DNA of 64,000 bases from Dama dama. Lineage: Eukaryota > Chordata > Mammalia > Artiodactyla > Cervidae. This document shows, piece by piece, positions 39,417 to 52,043 of this stretch. The stretch's first letter is position 1; each line of letters begins with the position of its first letter. Location of the stretch: positions 9,009,501-9,073,500 of the forward strand of contig NC_083701.1 in NCBI RefSeq assembly GCF_033118175.1, written 5' to 3'. The notes below the pieces were generated by a model that was given only the letters and a program-made list of their open reading frames with translations, did not search any database and was not told the origin of the DNA. A program made the translations under genes and the position numbers.

Positions 39417-39637
39417 GCGTGCATTCTAAGTGGCTTCAGTTGTGTCCAGCTCTTTGGGACCCCATAGACTGTAGCCCACCAGGCTCCTCTGTCCATGGGA
39501 TTCTCCAGGCAAGAATACTGAAGTGGGTTGCCATTCCCTTCTCCAGGGGATATTCCAGACCCAGGGATCAAATCCGAGTTTCCTGCGGCTCCTGCATTGT
39601 AGGCAGATTGTTTACCACTGAGTCACTGGGGAAGCCC
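39417..39637 (-). mobile_element. Bov-tA SINE with perfect 11-bp target duplication
   Basis: ACCCACAGGGT at 39406-39416 and 39638-39648. Confidence 0.93.
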
Positions 39638-40164
39638 ACCCACAGGGTACCTGGGAATATAAAAAGACATTGAATAAATGATTAAGTGAATGCCAAATGT
39701 TCATTTTATATTTACATGAGATGTTTTCCAACCTCAACACATTTGTCCCCTTGGTCTTTTCTGTATACCAGAATTCCCATTTCTCAGTGCATTTTCAAAC
39801 TTTTAGCCATTTTTACTGCCATGTATAAAATATCTGGGACCCTAATGTCCACCATCTGCACATTTACTGAAAGTGTTCAATTTTCCATCATTGCCTCATA
39901 ATAACTGAAAATACAGGAAAACTCACCCAGTCCAGTAAGTCACTTTGCTGATGATTTATTGCTTCAAGGCAAAAAGCTATAAACAGGGAATTTGAGGAAT
40001 GAAAACTCTTCACATTGGATAAACATGTTCCGTGCGACACAAATCATGAGAAAAATGAGGAATGCTGAAAAATATGACAGATTGCCCAAGTGCTACTTTC
40101 TCTCTATGGGGAAATTCTAAGACATTTCTTCATATGTATTTTTTAGTCACTTACAAAAATGGCA

Positions 40165-40380
40165 ATGTGTGTGTGTATTAGTCACTCAGTCGTGTCTGAC
40201 TCTTTTTGATCCCATGGATTGTAACCCACCAGGCTCCTCTGTCCATGGGATTCTCCAGACAAGAATACTGGAGTGGGTTGCCATTCCCTTCTTCAGGGGA
40301 TCTTCCTGACCCTGGGATCGAAACCGGGTTTCCTGCATTGCAGGCAGATTCTTTAACATCTGAGCCACCAGGGAAGCCTG
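40165..40380 (-). mobile_element. Bov-tA SINE with 9-bp target duplication
   Basis: AAAATGGCA at 40156-40164 and 40381-40389. Confidence 0.92.
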
Positions 40381-40434
40381 AAAATGGCAGTCGGAATACT
40401 TAAATATTAAGTCACAGTTTGAAAACAGATACAT

Positions 40435-40455
40435 ACACACACACACACACACACA
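40435..40455. repeat. (AC)n microsatellite
   Basis: About ten AC units beside the SINE at 40165. Confidence 0.9.
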
Positions 40456-40849
40456 TTTGTATACATGCAGAAATACACAGCAGGCCATTCTGACCATTCA
40501 GGACTCCCAGCTGGGCAGAGTTATTACTTCAGTTACTTTGGGTCAAGATAAGTCTTTAAAAATCAGTGACCTAATTTAATGTAATAGTCACAGGCTGCAT
40601 TATTTCCCCACAATTTGTAGGAATACACAGTACTTACAATGTTGAGAGCCTAGATAATCATACCGTTTGAATCTACTTTCTTTGATCTCTCTCTGAATCA
40701 TTTTCAAAGTTAATGTTGCAGCTGTTGTCAGTAAGGCCTTGTCTTGTGCCTTTTGGTTTGCAGGGGTGGGTGGGGGCAGGCTAACTGGGCTTAGCATCAG
40801 GAGAGATGGCTCAGGTTGAGACTGACCAAGGTTTGCAACCTTGATCGGC

Positions 40850-41020
40850 AGTTCATTAGCTGGAAAGACAATGAGCAAATACTTTCTAAGGGCCTCAGCT
40901 CTATCTCTAAAATGGGAAATGATGATAATGCCACAGCTCATAGGTTTGCTCTGAGGATTAAATTAGGTATGCAGTAAAGCACCTAGCCTAAAGCCTGGTA
41001 AGTGTTCACCAAATGCTCAT
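40850..41020 (+). mobile_element. MIR remnant
   Basis: GCTCTGAGGATTAAATTAGG and CACCTAGCCTAAAGCCTGG. Confidence 0.6.
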
Positions 41021-41257
41021 GCTAAGGTTTAGCACGCATTAATGATATGGTAAATTCAGGTCTCCTTTTTCTTGCTCATCTATGCATGCAAGATATTCAC
41101 CCTAAGCACTTACGTGAATTTCTCCACCAAAGGTTGACTATTCTTTAGTTTACCTTTCCCTCATCCCAGGACATGGGGTTACAAGGGACTGGAGAAGCGG
41201 ACCCTCCAACAGGCCTCATTCAGGCTCTGCCTGGAGGCCTCCCCAAAAGCAACCTGT

Positions 41258-41352
41258 TGCTGTCCAGTCACTCAGCCATGTCTGACTCTGTGTCTCTGAC
41301 CCCATGGACTGCAGCATGCCGGGCTTCCCTGTCCTTCCCCATCTCCCACAGC
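41258..41352 (-). mobile_element. Short BovB 3' fragment
   Basis: CAGTCACTCAGCCATGTCTG to CCTGTCCTTCCCCATCTCC, the BovB rather than the Bov-tA version of the A-unit. Confidence 0.75.
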
Positions 41353-41540
41353 AAGGCAGAGTGGAATAAGCAGAGATCTGGGTTTCAACTTTTGAGGGCT
41401 GATTTCCCAGCCTCTTTGAGTCCCAGACTTTCCATTTATAAAATGGGGAAGAGATGCTTGCTCAAACTTGCTGCCATGATTAGTAAGATAATTCAAAAGT
41501 TAGCAGACGGCTTGGTACCAAGTAAGCATTCAATAAAGAG
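41353..41540 (+). mobile_element. MIR remnant
   Basis: GATCTGGGTTTCAACTTTTG to AAGTAAGCATTCAATAAAG. Confidence 0.6.
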
Positions 41541-41949
41541 ATGTTTTTTTCATCATGCTTGTTAACTTTTGTGGGAGCAGGTCGCGCCATGGCTCTGCCT
41601 CCTTCCCCGTGACTTGAAAACATGAAGCTGAGACTTCCTCTCTGGGCCTGCACAGGACAGATGCATTTTTCAAACAAGGGCATTCTGGCCACCCCATCCC
41701 ACCCATCCCGGGGAGGAAAGCCCCAAGTCCCTCATCCAGGCTTCCTATGATCTTGGAAGCCACGTTCACTTTCCTGAATTGGGAAGCAAATTCAGTAAGA
41801 ACCTAGTTCTTGGGTGTCTGTCGAATTTCAAAAGGGGTCAGCCCTCACCTGGTCCTTGGAAGCTGTGGGTGGCAGGTGATTTCTCTCTACAAAAATCCAA
41901 CATGATCCACATGGACTTACAGGAAAGATTATTCATGGAGTAAATTCTC

Positions 41950-42157
41950 TTCCCTGGTGGTTCAGTGTAAAGAATCTGCCTGCCAATCCAGGAACTGTGG
42001 GTTCGATCCCTGGGTTGGGAAGATCCTCTGGAGAAGGAAATGGCAATCCACTCCAGTATTCTTGTCTGGAAAATGCCATGGACAGAGGAGCCTGGCAGGC
42101 TACAGCCCATGGGGGTCCAAAAAGAGTCAGACACGACTGAACACCTGAACAACAACA
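41950..42157 (+). mobile_element. Bov-tA SINE with 11-bp target duplication
   Basis: AAATTCTCTTC at 41942-41952 and 42158-42168. A sense copy, the only one in this stretch. Confidence 0.92.
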
Positions 42158-42784
42158 AAATTCTCTTCACAAAAGAACTCTTGGAATTTTTTTTTTTCTT
42201 TCAATGAACATGTGCCTTTCTTTTGATGTTAAATGTCTCTTTTTCTATGGCATTTCAGATTTGGCTGATAAGAATTAGATTGTCACGTACCTTTGAAAGA
42301 AAGAGATCTTCTGAACACATGTAGAGACACATACACAATTTCCTTTATTCATCAAATACACATTGAGCACCGCTGTATGCCTTGTACCAGGCATTCAGGA
42401 GGTCACAGTAAGGAGGACACATTTTCAATCCCTTTCCCCTGTCTAGGAATCCCTCTGCTCAGCACTCAGAATTCCCTCATGAAAAAGGCACCATCCTTCA
42501 ATCTGCAGCATCAGATAACAAAATCACCTTTAAATACATGGTGAGAGCTGGTTCTGATTTGAAGGAGGGAATGCTCTGGAGGGGAGTCATGGATTTCGGT
42601 TTATCCTAGATTTTGTCTGATGCTCAGACATCTAAATAATCTGAAAGTCAGATACACTCTTCTCTTGGGAAAGAAGCTGGAGAGACAGTAATAAGAACCA
42701 AAAATGACAGCGAGAAGATGGTTATCCTGTCATGTTTTCCTGCTCTGATGCATTTGGAAGCTCTAAAAGTTGAGGGAAAATATG

Positions 42785-43012
42785 GGTTACAGAGTCAATC
42801 CAACTTGGATTTGCATCCTGACTACCCCACTGACCAGCTGGGTGACTTCGGTCAAGCTCCCTTACCTTACTGAGCTTCCATTTCACATTTGTAAGAACAG
42901 AAATAATAACGGGCACTTTTCAACATGACCTCCCAGTTTCCATGAGCTAGTGTAACGGTGCACTTAAAGCGCTGAGAACAATGTCTGACGTGTAGAAGGT
43001 ACGAAATAAAAG
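42785..43012 (+). mobile_element. MIR element
   Basis: ACCAGCTGGGTGACTTCGG to GTAGAAGGTACGAAATAAA. Confidence 0.65.
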
Positions 43013-44305
43013 AACTGTAGCAGTAAATATTTATACTTTACTAATAAAATAAATAATAGCCTCATTTCCATTAATAACAACTTTCTCTTCCTTTTAGCAT
43101 CAAACCCTTTTGGCTTTTTATCCCTGTTAAATATACTTCTTTTTGAAACAACCGGTAAACTTCTGTCTTTGTACCAGAACTGAGCTTTATGGATCAGTAG
43201 ACCCACAGTCTGCGAAATGGGTCACCGAGGCAGAGAGACACATGCCCTGGGCCCAGGGTGACGCAGACTGGACCCACTTCTTGGTTTGTGAACACATTTT
43301 TTGTTTTGACTCACACTCAACCTGGACCCAAGGCTCCCTCAGAGCAGAAGGACATCACAGGACACCACTCTGAGGGGTCAGCGATGTCGTCCCAGGGGAT
43401 CCACCAAGTCCCACAAGCCCCCAGCATGCAGATGGTCAGGTGTGAAGAGGAGGTTGGCTGACTGCTCAGTGCCCTGCCCTGCCCGGGAGCAGCAGATTTG
43501 GTGCAGGGCTTGATCGCTCCTTCTGAAAATAGACTGCCCATGCTCTGACCCTGGTGTATTGACCAGGGACTTCTCCCAGGAACAAGAGGAAGTTTATCGG
43601 CTTGCATTTCTCACTGGGATGAACCCAATGTACACCCTTCATAGTGCAGGGGTGAAGAGAAACTTAACTGAAATGGGTGAACAGAAACTTAACTGCAACA
43701 ATGCCCAGATTCATGGATACAACTGTCCATTCAAAAACAGAAACCAAACAACCATTCACCTCATTTAGCAAATATTCAGTGACCATGGAAGGCACAGGTC
43801 TTTAGAATGAGAGAGAGCTTTGGTGTGCAGAGGTCAAAACTGCTGATTAGGGTCCTTCTTGGCAGGGCCCGAAGAATGGACTGGTCCACTGTCCTAAATC
43901 CCCTCTATCCTTCTGAATGGGCCCAGAGAGTCTGGTGGCTTGGTATCTAAAGAAGGAATTAGTGATACCGAAGATGTAGCTGATTCTGTTCCCTGGGACT
44001 TGGGCGAGATCCAGCAGGACTTCCAGTGACTCGGACAGGCCGGATCGGGCTCGGGTATTGTCCAGAGCCGGGCACTTTCTTTGGAGTGTATGTGGACCGC
44101 TGCCAAGGAGAAGACCCACTGTCTGGGCCTGAGCGTGCCGTGATGGGTGCTTTGGGTGGTTGGAGACAGGACAAGGGGTCACGGGCCTGGATCCAGGTCA
44201 TTGGAAACGAGTGGGAAGTGGACAAAAGAAGGCTCAGTGGGGGCCTCAGAAGGCTGGCTGCCTTACAAGCACTGGGTCAGCCTCGAGCCCAGGTTCTAAG
44301 GCTGC

Positions 44306-44605
44306 TTAATTGGCAATCTCTGAGAATTCAGGGTAGGAGTCCAAGTCGGCAAAAATATCGTTGGGATTCCGACAGCTCAGATTGCAGAAGCAAGCGTTAA
44401 TCCACAGGGCCTGGCGGGAGAAGCCGGGCCCATCGGGACACTGGAAGGAGACGCTGATGGTCTTGGACTTGTAGGGGATACAGCACCGGCTGTCGGTGCA
44501 GAACCCGCAGTACTTGGGCCGGTAGGCACGAGTGCTGGTGCAGCCGGCCAACGTGAAGTTCACGGGCGCTTCTGGCTGGTACACGGCCAGACACTTCTTC
44601 CCTTC
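44306..44605 (-). CDS. CCN4: CCN4 exon 5 (CT cystine-knot module and stop)
   Basis: Ninety-nine codons from EGKKCLAVYQPEAPVNF to DSYPEFSEIAN, then TAA (44306-44308). The acceptor on the minus strand is CTTTCACGCAG. The cysteine spacing (CCIPYKSKT, CFCNLSC) is that of CCN C-terminal knots, which mediate dimerisation and heparin or integrin binding in this family. Confidence 0.97.
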   Translation of the reverse strand, partial: EGKKCLAVYQPEAPVNFTLAGCTSTRAYRPKYCGFCTDSRCCIPYKSKTISVSFQCPDGPGFSRQALWINACFCNLSCRNPNDIFADLDSYPEFSEIAN

Positions 44606-47600
44606 CTGCGTGAAAGGAGGTTTCGGTTGAGATGTTCAGAGGATCAACATTTTCAGCTCCAAACCCTCAATTCTTCCCTTTTCACTCGCCATGCACCCCA
44701 TCTTACTTTCGGATCTGCAGCATCTTCAAACTAGGAAGGATCACCCCAAAGGCAACGAGACCCAGCTGTATTATGCAAGAGGAAGCCGAGCACAGAAAGA
44801 GACTGCCTTGCCGCGACACATCTCTCTCAACCTGCAATTTCCCTTCTTTCCCGCCTTCTGCCTTGCCAATGCCCAGGTCAGTTTCTCCAACACAGGATGA
44901 CTTTGTGGGCTCCTTCAGCCTGCCAAGCGCCCCCTGCTGGTTGGGGCAGAGCCATCATGGCCTCCAAGGCAACTCATTTAACCCTAAACTCCTTCTCCTC
45001 TGCCTCCCATAGACTCTCACACACATCCTTTTCATGCAACTTATTCAACTGAACTGGCATTATTTAAAGGGAGCTCTGTGGGGCTGTGGGCCACTCAAGG
45101 GCGAGGCTCTTTCCGCATCCCTACAGTCTAGTTTTCTGCCTGGTACATGGCTCTTGTTGCTTAGTTGCTAAGTTGATTCCAATTCTTTTGAGACCCCCAT
45201 GGACTGTAGCCCACCGGGCTCCTCTGTCCATGCAATTTCTCAAGCAAGAATACTGCAGTGGGTCTCCATTTCCTTCTCCAGGAGCTCTTCCCAACCCAGG
45301 GATCCAACCCATGTCTCCTGCATTGGCAGGTGGGTTCTTTACCACGGAGCCACCAGGAAAGCCCCAGTAGGCACGTACTAAACTCATTGAACGAATGGCT
45401 GTTCTGGTCAACTATGCACAGCACCCTGCATGAAATGGGGGTGGAGCCGATCCAGGCAATGTGTGGGCCTGAAGCTCATACCGTCTGAGAGCTATCTTCA
45501 GTGAAAGTCGCTCAGTTGTGTGCAACTCTTTTCTACCCCATGGAGTATACAGTCCATGGGATTCTCCAGGCTAGAATACTGGAGTGGGTAGCCTTTCCCT
45601 TCTCTAGGGAATCTTCCCAACCCAGGGATCGAGCCCAGGTCTCCCACATTGCAGGCGGATTCTTTACCAGCTGAGCCGCCAGGGAAGCCCAAGAATACTG
45701 GAGTGGGTAGCCTATCCCTTCTCCAGCGGATCTTCCTGACCTGAGATGCCTGCCACTCCCTGGGAGGCGGACCCACCTTGATGTGTGGCCGGAGGTCCAT
45801 GTCGCACGGCCGCAAGTTGCAGAGGCGGCTCTCCTGCTCAGGCCAGCACCGGGCGTTGACATTGGAGATGCGGGTGGAGACCCCCAGGCCGCAGCTGGTG
45901 GAACAGGGGCTCCAGGGGCTGGTGTATGTGATGCAGTTCTTGTGCCACGGCTCTATCTCATCCGTGGTCCCTGCAGATGCAGACCAGGTGCCCGGTGATT
46001 TCCCAGCCTCCATCAGCCCCCCAATCCCTGCCGTCACAACCCTAAGGGCTGGGGTCCCTGAACCTCAGAGAGTGGGCAGTCCCTCCACTTGGAGGTCAAG
46101 TTGGCTTCTAACTAGCATGGGTCCCCAGGGAGAAGAGAACTTGTTATGAGTTCCTCATACTTCTCCAGAGGGAGGACCATCTTTAGAGACAGGTGGACCT
46201 GATTCTAGACAACTTACTCTGGGCCTCAGGCTCTTCTCTGGAACAATAACATCTGCCCTGCAGGGCTGGTATGGCAATAAAAGGGTCCAGATATTGACCG
46301 AGTACACATCAGGCATCTGCAAGGTGCTGGGAATAAAAGGGTAAAAGACACCGGTCCTGCCCCTGCGGAGATGACATTATCTGGGGAAGGTCAAGGGGAA
46401 TGCTTGCCCAGTACTAGAACGTCATCTGAGTGAAGCTCAGGGCATCGTGGCTAAGGAGACACGCAGGCTTCAGAGGCAAATTGTCGGAGTCCAGCTCTGA
46501 GCGCGGCCCCTTAGCATCTGGATAGCTTCCAATAAACTGGCTCCCACCTCTGAGCCCCAAGCTCCCCGCCTGTAAGTGGGGTTGACACTAGCACCTCCCT
46601 GCCTCCTGTCCCTGGTTGTGGATAGAAAATAGGGGTTCAGGCACGTGACAGGACCCAAAAGCTGTGCCCATCCTTAGTAAGCCCTCAGGAAGGGGGGAAT
46701 AAACGCCAGCTCTCGGCTGCTTCTTTCAATGGATGTATCCTGGCAAGCAGAATATGGGGAGGGCTCATAAGTGTCTGAGAAATGGAAAAGGGAGTGAGCT
46801 GAGAGGTGGAGACAGGTGCAGAGCCAGGGAGACCAAGGAGTGATCTCACAGAGGGATGGAGCAAGATCCACAGGAAAAAGACGGGAAGAGGAAGCTGGTC
46901 CCTCTTGATAACACACATGCCCAGAAGCCAGAGAGGGGAACCTGCAGGGAGAGACAGCAGGTGTGCAGGGGAGATGGGTGAACGAATGCAGGAGTGAATG
47001 AGTGAGAGAAGAGGATGCTGGGGAGACAGGAGACAGCAGAGGCCTTTGAGGACTGACGAGAGGAGGGCGGGCTGCGAAGGAGGCGGCGGTGGGCAGGGAT
47101 TTGCCGAGGAGGATGAAAAGGCTTTGGTTTCTAGGTCACCCACGCGGCAGGGGCTCTGCTTGTGCTCGCTCAGAAGGAGGTCACCGGGCCACACACACTG
47201 ACGCGGTGGGCAGGCCGCCGCCGGCCCCGGCCCCACCCGGTGGCTCTGTTCTAGGAGGCCCTCTGGGGACGACCGAGCCCGCCATCCCCTCCTCCTCCGC
47301 GGGCTGGGGCGGCCCTCCCCGCGCCCCGCGCCCGCGCCCCGCACCCACCAGAGGTGCCCGTGTGGCGCGGCGCCGTCTTGCGGGGCCTTCTGGCGTCGTC
47401 TTCGCACACCCACTGCTCGCAGCAGCGCCCGGGCACGCTGACCCGCCGGGGGCGGCGGCACCAGAGGCGCGGGGGGCGCGCGCGGAGGCACAGCGGCGTG
47501 CAGCCCACCGCGCCGCCCACGCACGTGCAGTTGTACTTGCAGTTGGGCTGGAAGGACTGGCCGTTGTTGTAGCGCACGCCGTCCAGCACGCAGCCCACGC

Positions 47601-50600
47601 CGACCACCTCTGCGGACACAGGTGCCGAGGGTCAGGCCGGCCGAGGGGCGGGGCGGACCCCACAGGGCAGCCTCCTGCCACTGCACCATGGCCCCCGCAC
47701 CCCATGCCCCGGGGTCCCCATCGTGGAGAGGGACTGGGGCCAGCTGCCCTGGCCAGTTTGGTGGGACCTGAGCGGAGGGTGTGGTCGCCCACTGAACCCG
47801 CGCAGAAACACCGGGTGCCAGTCTGGAGGGCTGGACGAAGGGGTGGGAGGCTACAGACTGGCCAGGACCGGGACCCCCGGCAGCTAGCCCAGTGTCCTGT
47901 CCCAGCAAGTGGCACAGAGCCTGGTCCTGACAGTTATCTGCCTCAAGGGCCACAGTTGTGAGAGCAGGCAGATGCGATGGGAAACCCATCAGAACACTTT
48001 GCAAGAGACTGGGTTCATTCAACGCCTATTTTGTGGAGTGTCCCAGGTGCTGGGGATTTAGTAGTGAAGGAAGGAGACAAAAGTCATGACTTCAAGGAGC
48101 TTGTGCCTGTGTGCTTAGCCTCTCAGTCTTATCTGACTCTTTGCCACCCCATGGACTGTAGCCCGCCAGGCTCTTCTGTCCATGGGATTCCCCAGGCAAG
48201 CATACTGGAGTGGGTTGCCATGCCCTCCTCCAGGGCATCTTCCCAACCCAGGGACTGAACCCAGGTTTCCCACATTGCAGGCAGATTCTTTAGTGTCTGA
48301 ACCGCCAGAGAAGAAAGGGGGCAGAGGAGACAGTGGACCATCTAGAGTGTTGATGGGGACATTAAAGCAGGGAGTTGGAAGAGGGAGGGGGAAAGTTTCA
48401 GATTTAAACAAGGCGGGTAGACAGGGCCTCACAGAGGTGATGATTTTTCAGCAAAGATGGGAAGGAGGCGGGGAGCTGAGCTGCCCAGGTGTTGGGAGAG
48501 AAGCCTTCTAGGCAGGGAAGGGACTATAGGCAGCAGGAAGGCCTGGGGTGGGAAAGGGAGGGAGAAGGGCTGGAGGCAGGAGATGAGGGGAGAGAGGGCT
48601 TCCCCGGAGGCTCAGAGGAAAATGCAAAGCTCTTAGAGCCTGGAACTCCGGTTGATACACAGTATGTGCTCAGTGAGTAATGATGAATCGGCGATATGCA
48701 TTATGCTTCAAAAAAACCTTGATGGTGCTGAGTTGAGGACAGACCGATAGGGTTCCGGCAGAGTCAGAAAGTCACGCCGGGGAACCCAGATAAAAGCAGA
48801 TTAGAGACAGTGGTGCTTGGACCAGGGACGGGCAACCAGGAGAAGAAGGGCCCCGCTTCTGAGTCTGTTTGGAGGGAATCGCTGACAGCTGGGATGTGAG
48901 GATGAGAGGAGAATCAAGGAGGACTCCTTATTCTATGTCCCGAGCCCTGGAAGGACAGGGATGCTTTGTCCTGAGAAGAGCAAGGTTGGGGTGGGTGGCT
49001 TCAAGCTCTTTCCTAGTCTCGAGATGCCTGGTGGACTTCAGAGTGGAGCCAGTTCTGCAAACTTGGAGCTCCAGAAAAGATGCGGGGCTACCGGGCTCTG
49101 ACCAGCATCCCGGCTTTCCATCTTAGTCCCGTTCTGAGGACAGTGTCTAGAAGTGCAGACAGAAAGCCCAGGGCATCCAGGGGCACTCACCCCAGGAGGG
49201 CTCGTCTGCCAATAGTTCCAGCATATCTCCTGGATTCACCTGAAGCCGAACCATCACCACCACCATCATCCCTTTATCTCACAGGAGGGAAGGTTCTTGG
49301 TCACCCGACCTGCTTTGTGTTAGGCTTCCTTGCATCGCTGACTTCATCCCAGAAGAAAACAGGACCACGTCATCACCTGCGTTTTCACCTGCTGCAAGCC
49401 TGCGTCTCAGTGAGGTTGAGTCACACGCCTAAAGTGACAGCGCTCTGTTCAGCAAGTGGAGGGGGCAGGATAGCAGCCAGTGGGGATGTTGGGGTGACTG
49501 CTGGTTTTCCTGGGAGGTGATTGATCTGGGGGAGGAGGGACAGACAGGAAGGACACTCACGCTGCCCGTCCGATCTGGAGCCAGGCACCATCTAAGTTTT
49601 CTCACACAGTCTCTCGGTGACTGTCCTAGGAGAGCTTTGTTTTCTCTCTTTGGCAGAGAGGGGAGCTGGGTGGGTGGGGGCACAGTGATTCATCTGCTCC
49701 AAGTCCCCCAGCTGGCGTCTGATGAAGCTGCACCCCCAAGCTCTGACTCCACCGCCATTTCCTTCCATCAGACACCAGTAAAGGAGGGGAAATAGGAAAG
49801 CAAAACAATGAATGAATCACCTGGTGAATCACTCATCTTTCATTCTGAGCCTGGCCATGCCCTCTGACTCCAGGGAGTGTGTGTGCGCTTGTGTGTTGGT
49901 GGATGGGAGAATGGAGTGCTGGAGCCGGCTCTGCCCCTGGGTGGAGGAACTTTGGGTGGCGAGGGCACTGCTGGGTGCTGGGAGCCTTAGCACGGTGGTT
50001 CTCATCACCAGCGGCACAGTGGCACTCCCTGGGGGAGCTCCTTAAAATCATGACGCCCACACCACGCCCCAGTACCTGGGGGTGGACCTGGGCTTCGGTA
50101 TTTGTACTTTTCATTTTTTGACATTGGTAGCTCTGGCAGTCCACTCCAGTACTCTTGCCTGGAAAATCCCATAGACGGAGGAGCCTGGTAGGCTGCAGTC
50201 CATGGGGTCGAGAAGAGTCAGACATGACTGAGCGACTTCACTTTCATTTTTCACTTTCATGCATTGGAGAAGGAAATGGCAACCCACTCCAGTATTCTTG
50301 CCTGGAGAGTCCCAGGGACGGAGGAGCCTGGTGGGCTGCCATCTATGGGGTCCCACAGAATCGGTCACAACTGAAGTGACGTAGCAGCAGCTCCCCAGGT
50401 GAATCCAGTTTGCAGCCAAGATTGGGACCCTTTGCCTCCAGAAGTTGTTCACAGTCTCCTGGGAGGTTTGGGGGGGTGGGGGCAAAGATGGATGGTACGT
50501 GGGATGGCTGTGATGGTCCTACTGGCAAGCTCTGGCACCCCTTCCTTATTCGATTTCTTTATAACTGATTGAAGGACCAGCTTCTGATTAGACAGGGAAG

Positions 50601-51990
50601 CTGACCCAGCCTCCTTTACCATTCAGACTTGCGGGTCCGTTCAGGCATGACCTGGTGGGCTTTCCTCTTATTGAGGGACTTCTGGGAATTCAAGTCACCT
50701 TGCTGTGCCATCCAGACCTTTACTCTTCTAGCTCCACCCCTGGTCAGCTTCCTGGGAGCTAGGACAGTGGGCTATGCCTTGTTGTAACCCCACTGATGTA
50801 CCATCACTAACCTGTGTTCATTATGAGTGAATGAAGCAGTGGGTGGAGGGATATCAGGTGGGGTTAGCCCTACTCTATATTGGGCTTCTCCCATGTATCA
50901 GGCACTTGACATCCGAACCACCCAAAAAGGTAGACATTATTCATTGCATTTTCCTTGATGAGGAAGCTGACACTTAAAAAGGTTAAGCAGCTTCCCTAGA
51001 CCCATTGTGTTAGTTGATTATGTCACTGAGGTTTGAACTTAGGTTGTCTAGCTTCAAACACCATGCATGGGTTTTCTGCTCCTTTACTCATCAGACAGGA
51101 GAGTCAGAGCTTGCAACTAGCCCTGCCTCCCAGACTGTGAGGATAACCCTGGATGAAGCTAAGGGGAGTTCTACAAAGGAAATGCGAAGCAGTATCCAAG
51201 AGCAACTGGTCACAGTTTAGGCTCTTGTGAAATTCTTTGTTTAGCCTCAACCATCATACAGGGTTGGTTCGATCAAGCTCCTTAAGTAATGTGCCCACGG
51301 TCACGTAGCCAGCAAGTGGCAGAGCCAGGATTCAAAACCCAAGTCTGTCTGCCTGTAAATTTCATGACCCTTCCAGCAAACCACACTGCCCTCAATCCTG
51401 ACCCAGTTGCATTGAATGCAGAGTCGTGTTTGCACAACCAAAATAGCCAAACAGTTTAATTCAGAGGTCACACTCTGCCCACAGATGTATTTAGTTTGGC
51501 CCATGGAGTGTTTTATAAAAAATGTTTTGAACGCACTGCCAGAGTTACAAACCATACATGAACCTGGATTTTCTTTTTCTGGATTCTCTTGAAAGGTAAG
51601 TAGACTAGACCAAATCAGGCTCCCTCTTCTGCCTGACCTCAATGGCTAAAGTTTACGTTCATTAGTTTGCCATAGTCCCCACCATCCTCTCTTTGAATCG
51701 TTTATGGCAGTGTTGCAACTTCTTGTTTTTTATTTCCTTGTCCTGGCCTAATTACAAGCACATCTCTAAGGACAGATTTAGCCTGTCCTGGGGAATGTCC
51801 ATTGGTTGGCCATTTGCTGACAGATTTTTCTATGTAAATAACCTCTTCTTTCTCTTTCCCCTCTGGCCCCCAAACATCTTTCTCTCTATAGCTTTCAGAC
51901 CCTGGACTCTCTTCTTTATTGCATTAGGGTTTCATGAATTTAGACACTATGGCAGTATTTCTGAGAAGATGTTCCATAGAACATGGAGGA

Positions 51991-52043
<53 letters not shown>

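Larger units (their letters stand above)
34257..44305. other. NDRG1-CCN4 tail-to-tail region, including CCN4 3' UTR of unknown extent
   Basis: No coding exon seen. The CCN4 3' UTR must start at 44305 and run leftward; its end cannot be fixed. Minus-strand AATAAA candidates are TTTATT at 42344-42349, 39955-39960 and 38886-38891. At least nine ruminant SINEs, MIRs, a BovB piece and a diverged duplication fill the region. Confidence 0.75.
44606..45776 (-). other. CCN4: CCN4 intron 4
   Basis: Two Bov-tA copies in the same orientation and a third partial copy beside exon 4. 44610-45140 has no recognised element. Confidence 0.88.

Noticed and set aside
46685..48022. 445-residue minus-strand open frame and overlapping 290-residue plus-strand frame
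   Set aside because: They run through the GC-rich CCN4 exon 3 region in the wrong frame or strand. GC-rich DNA has few stops; only the exon 3 frame matches a protein family.
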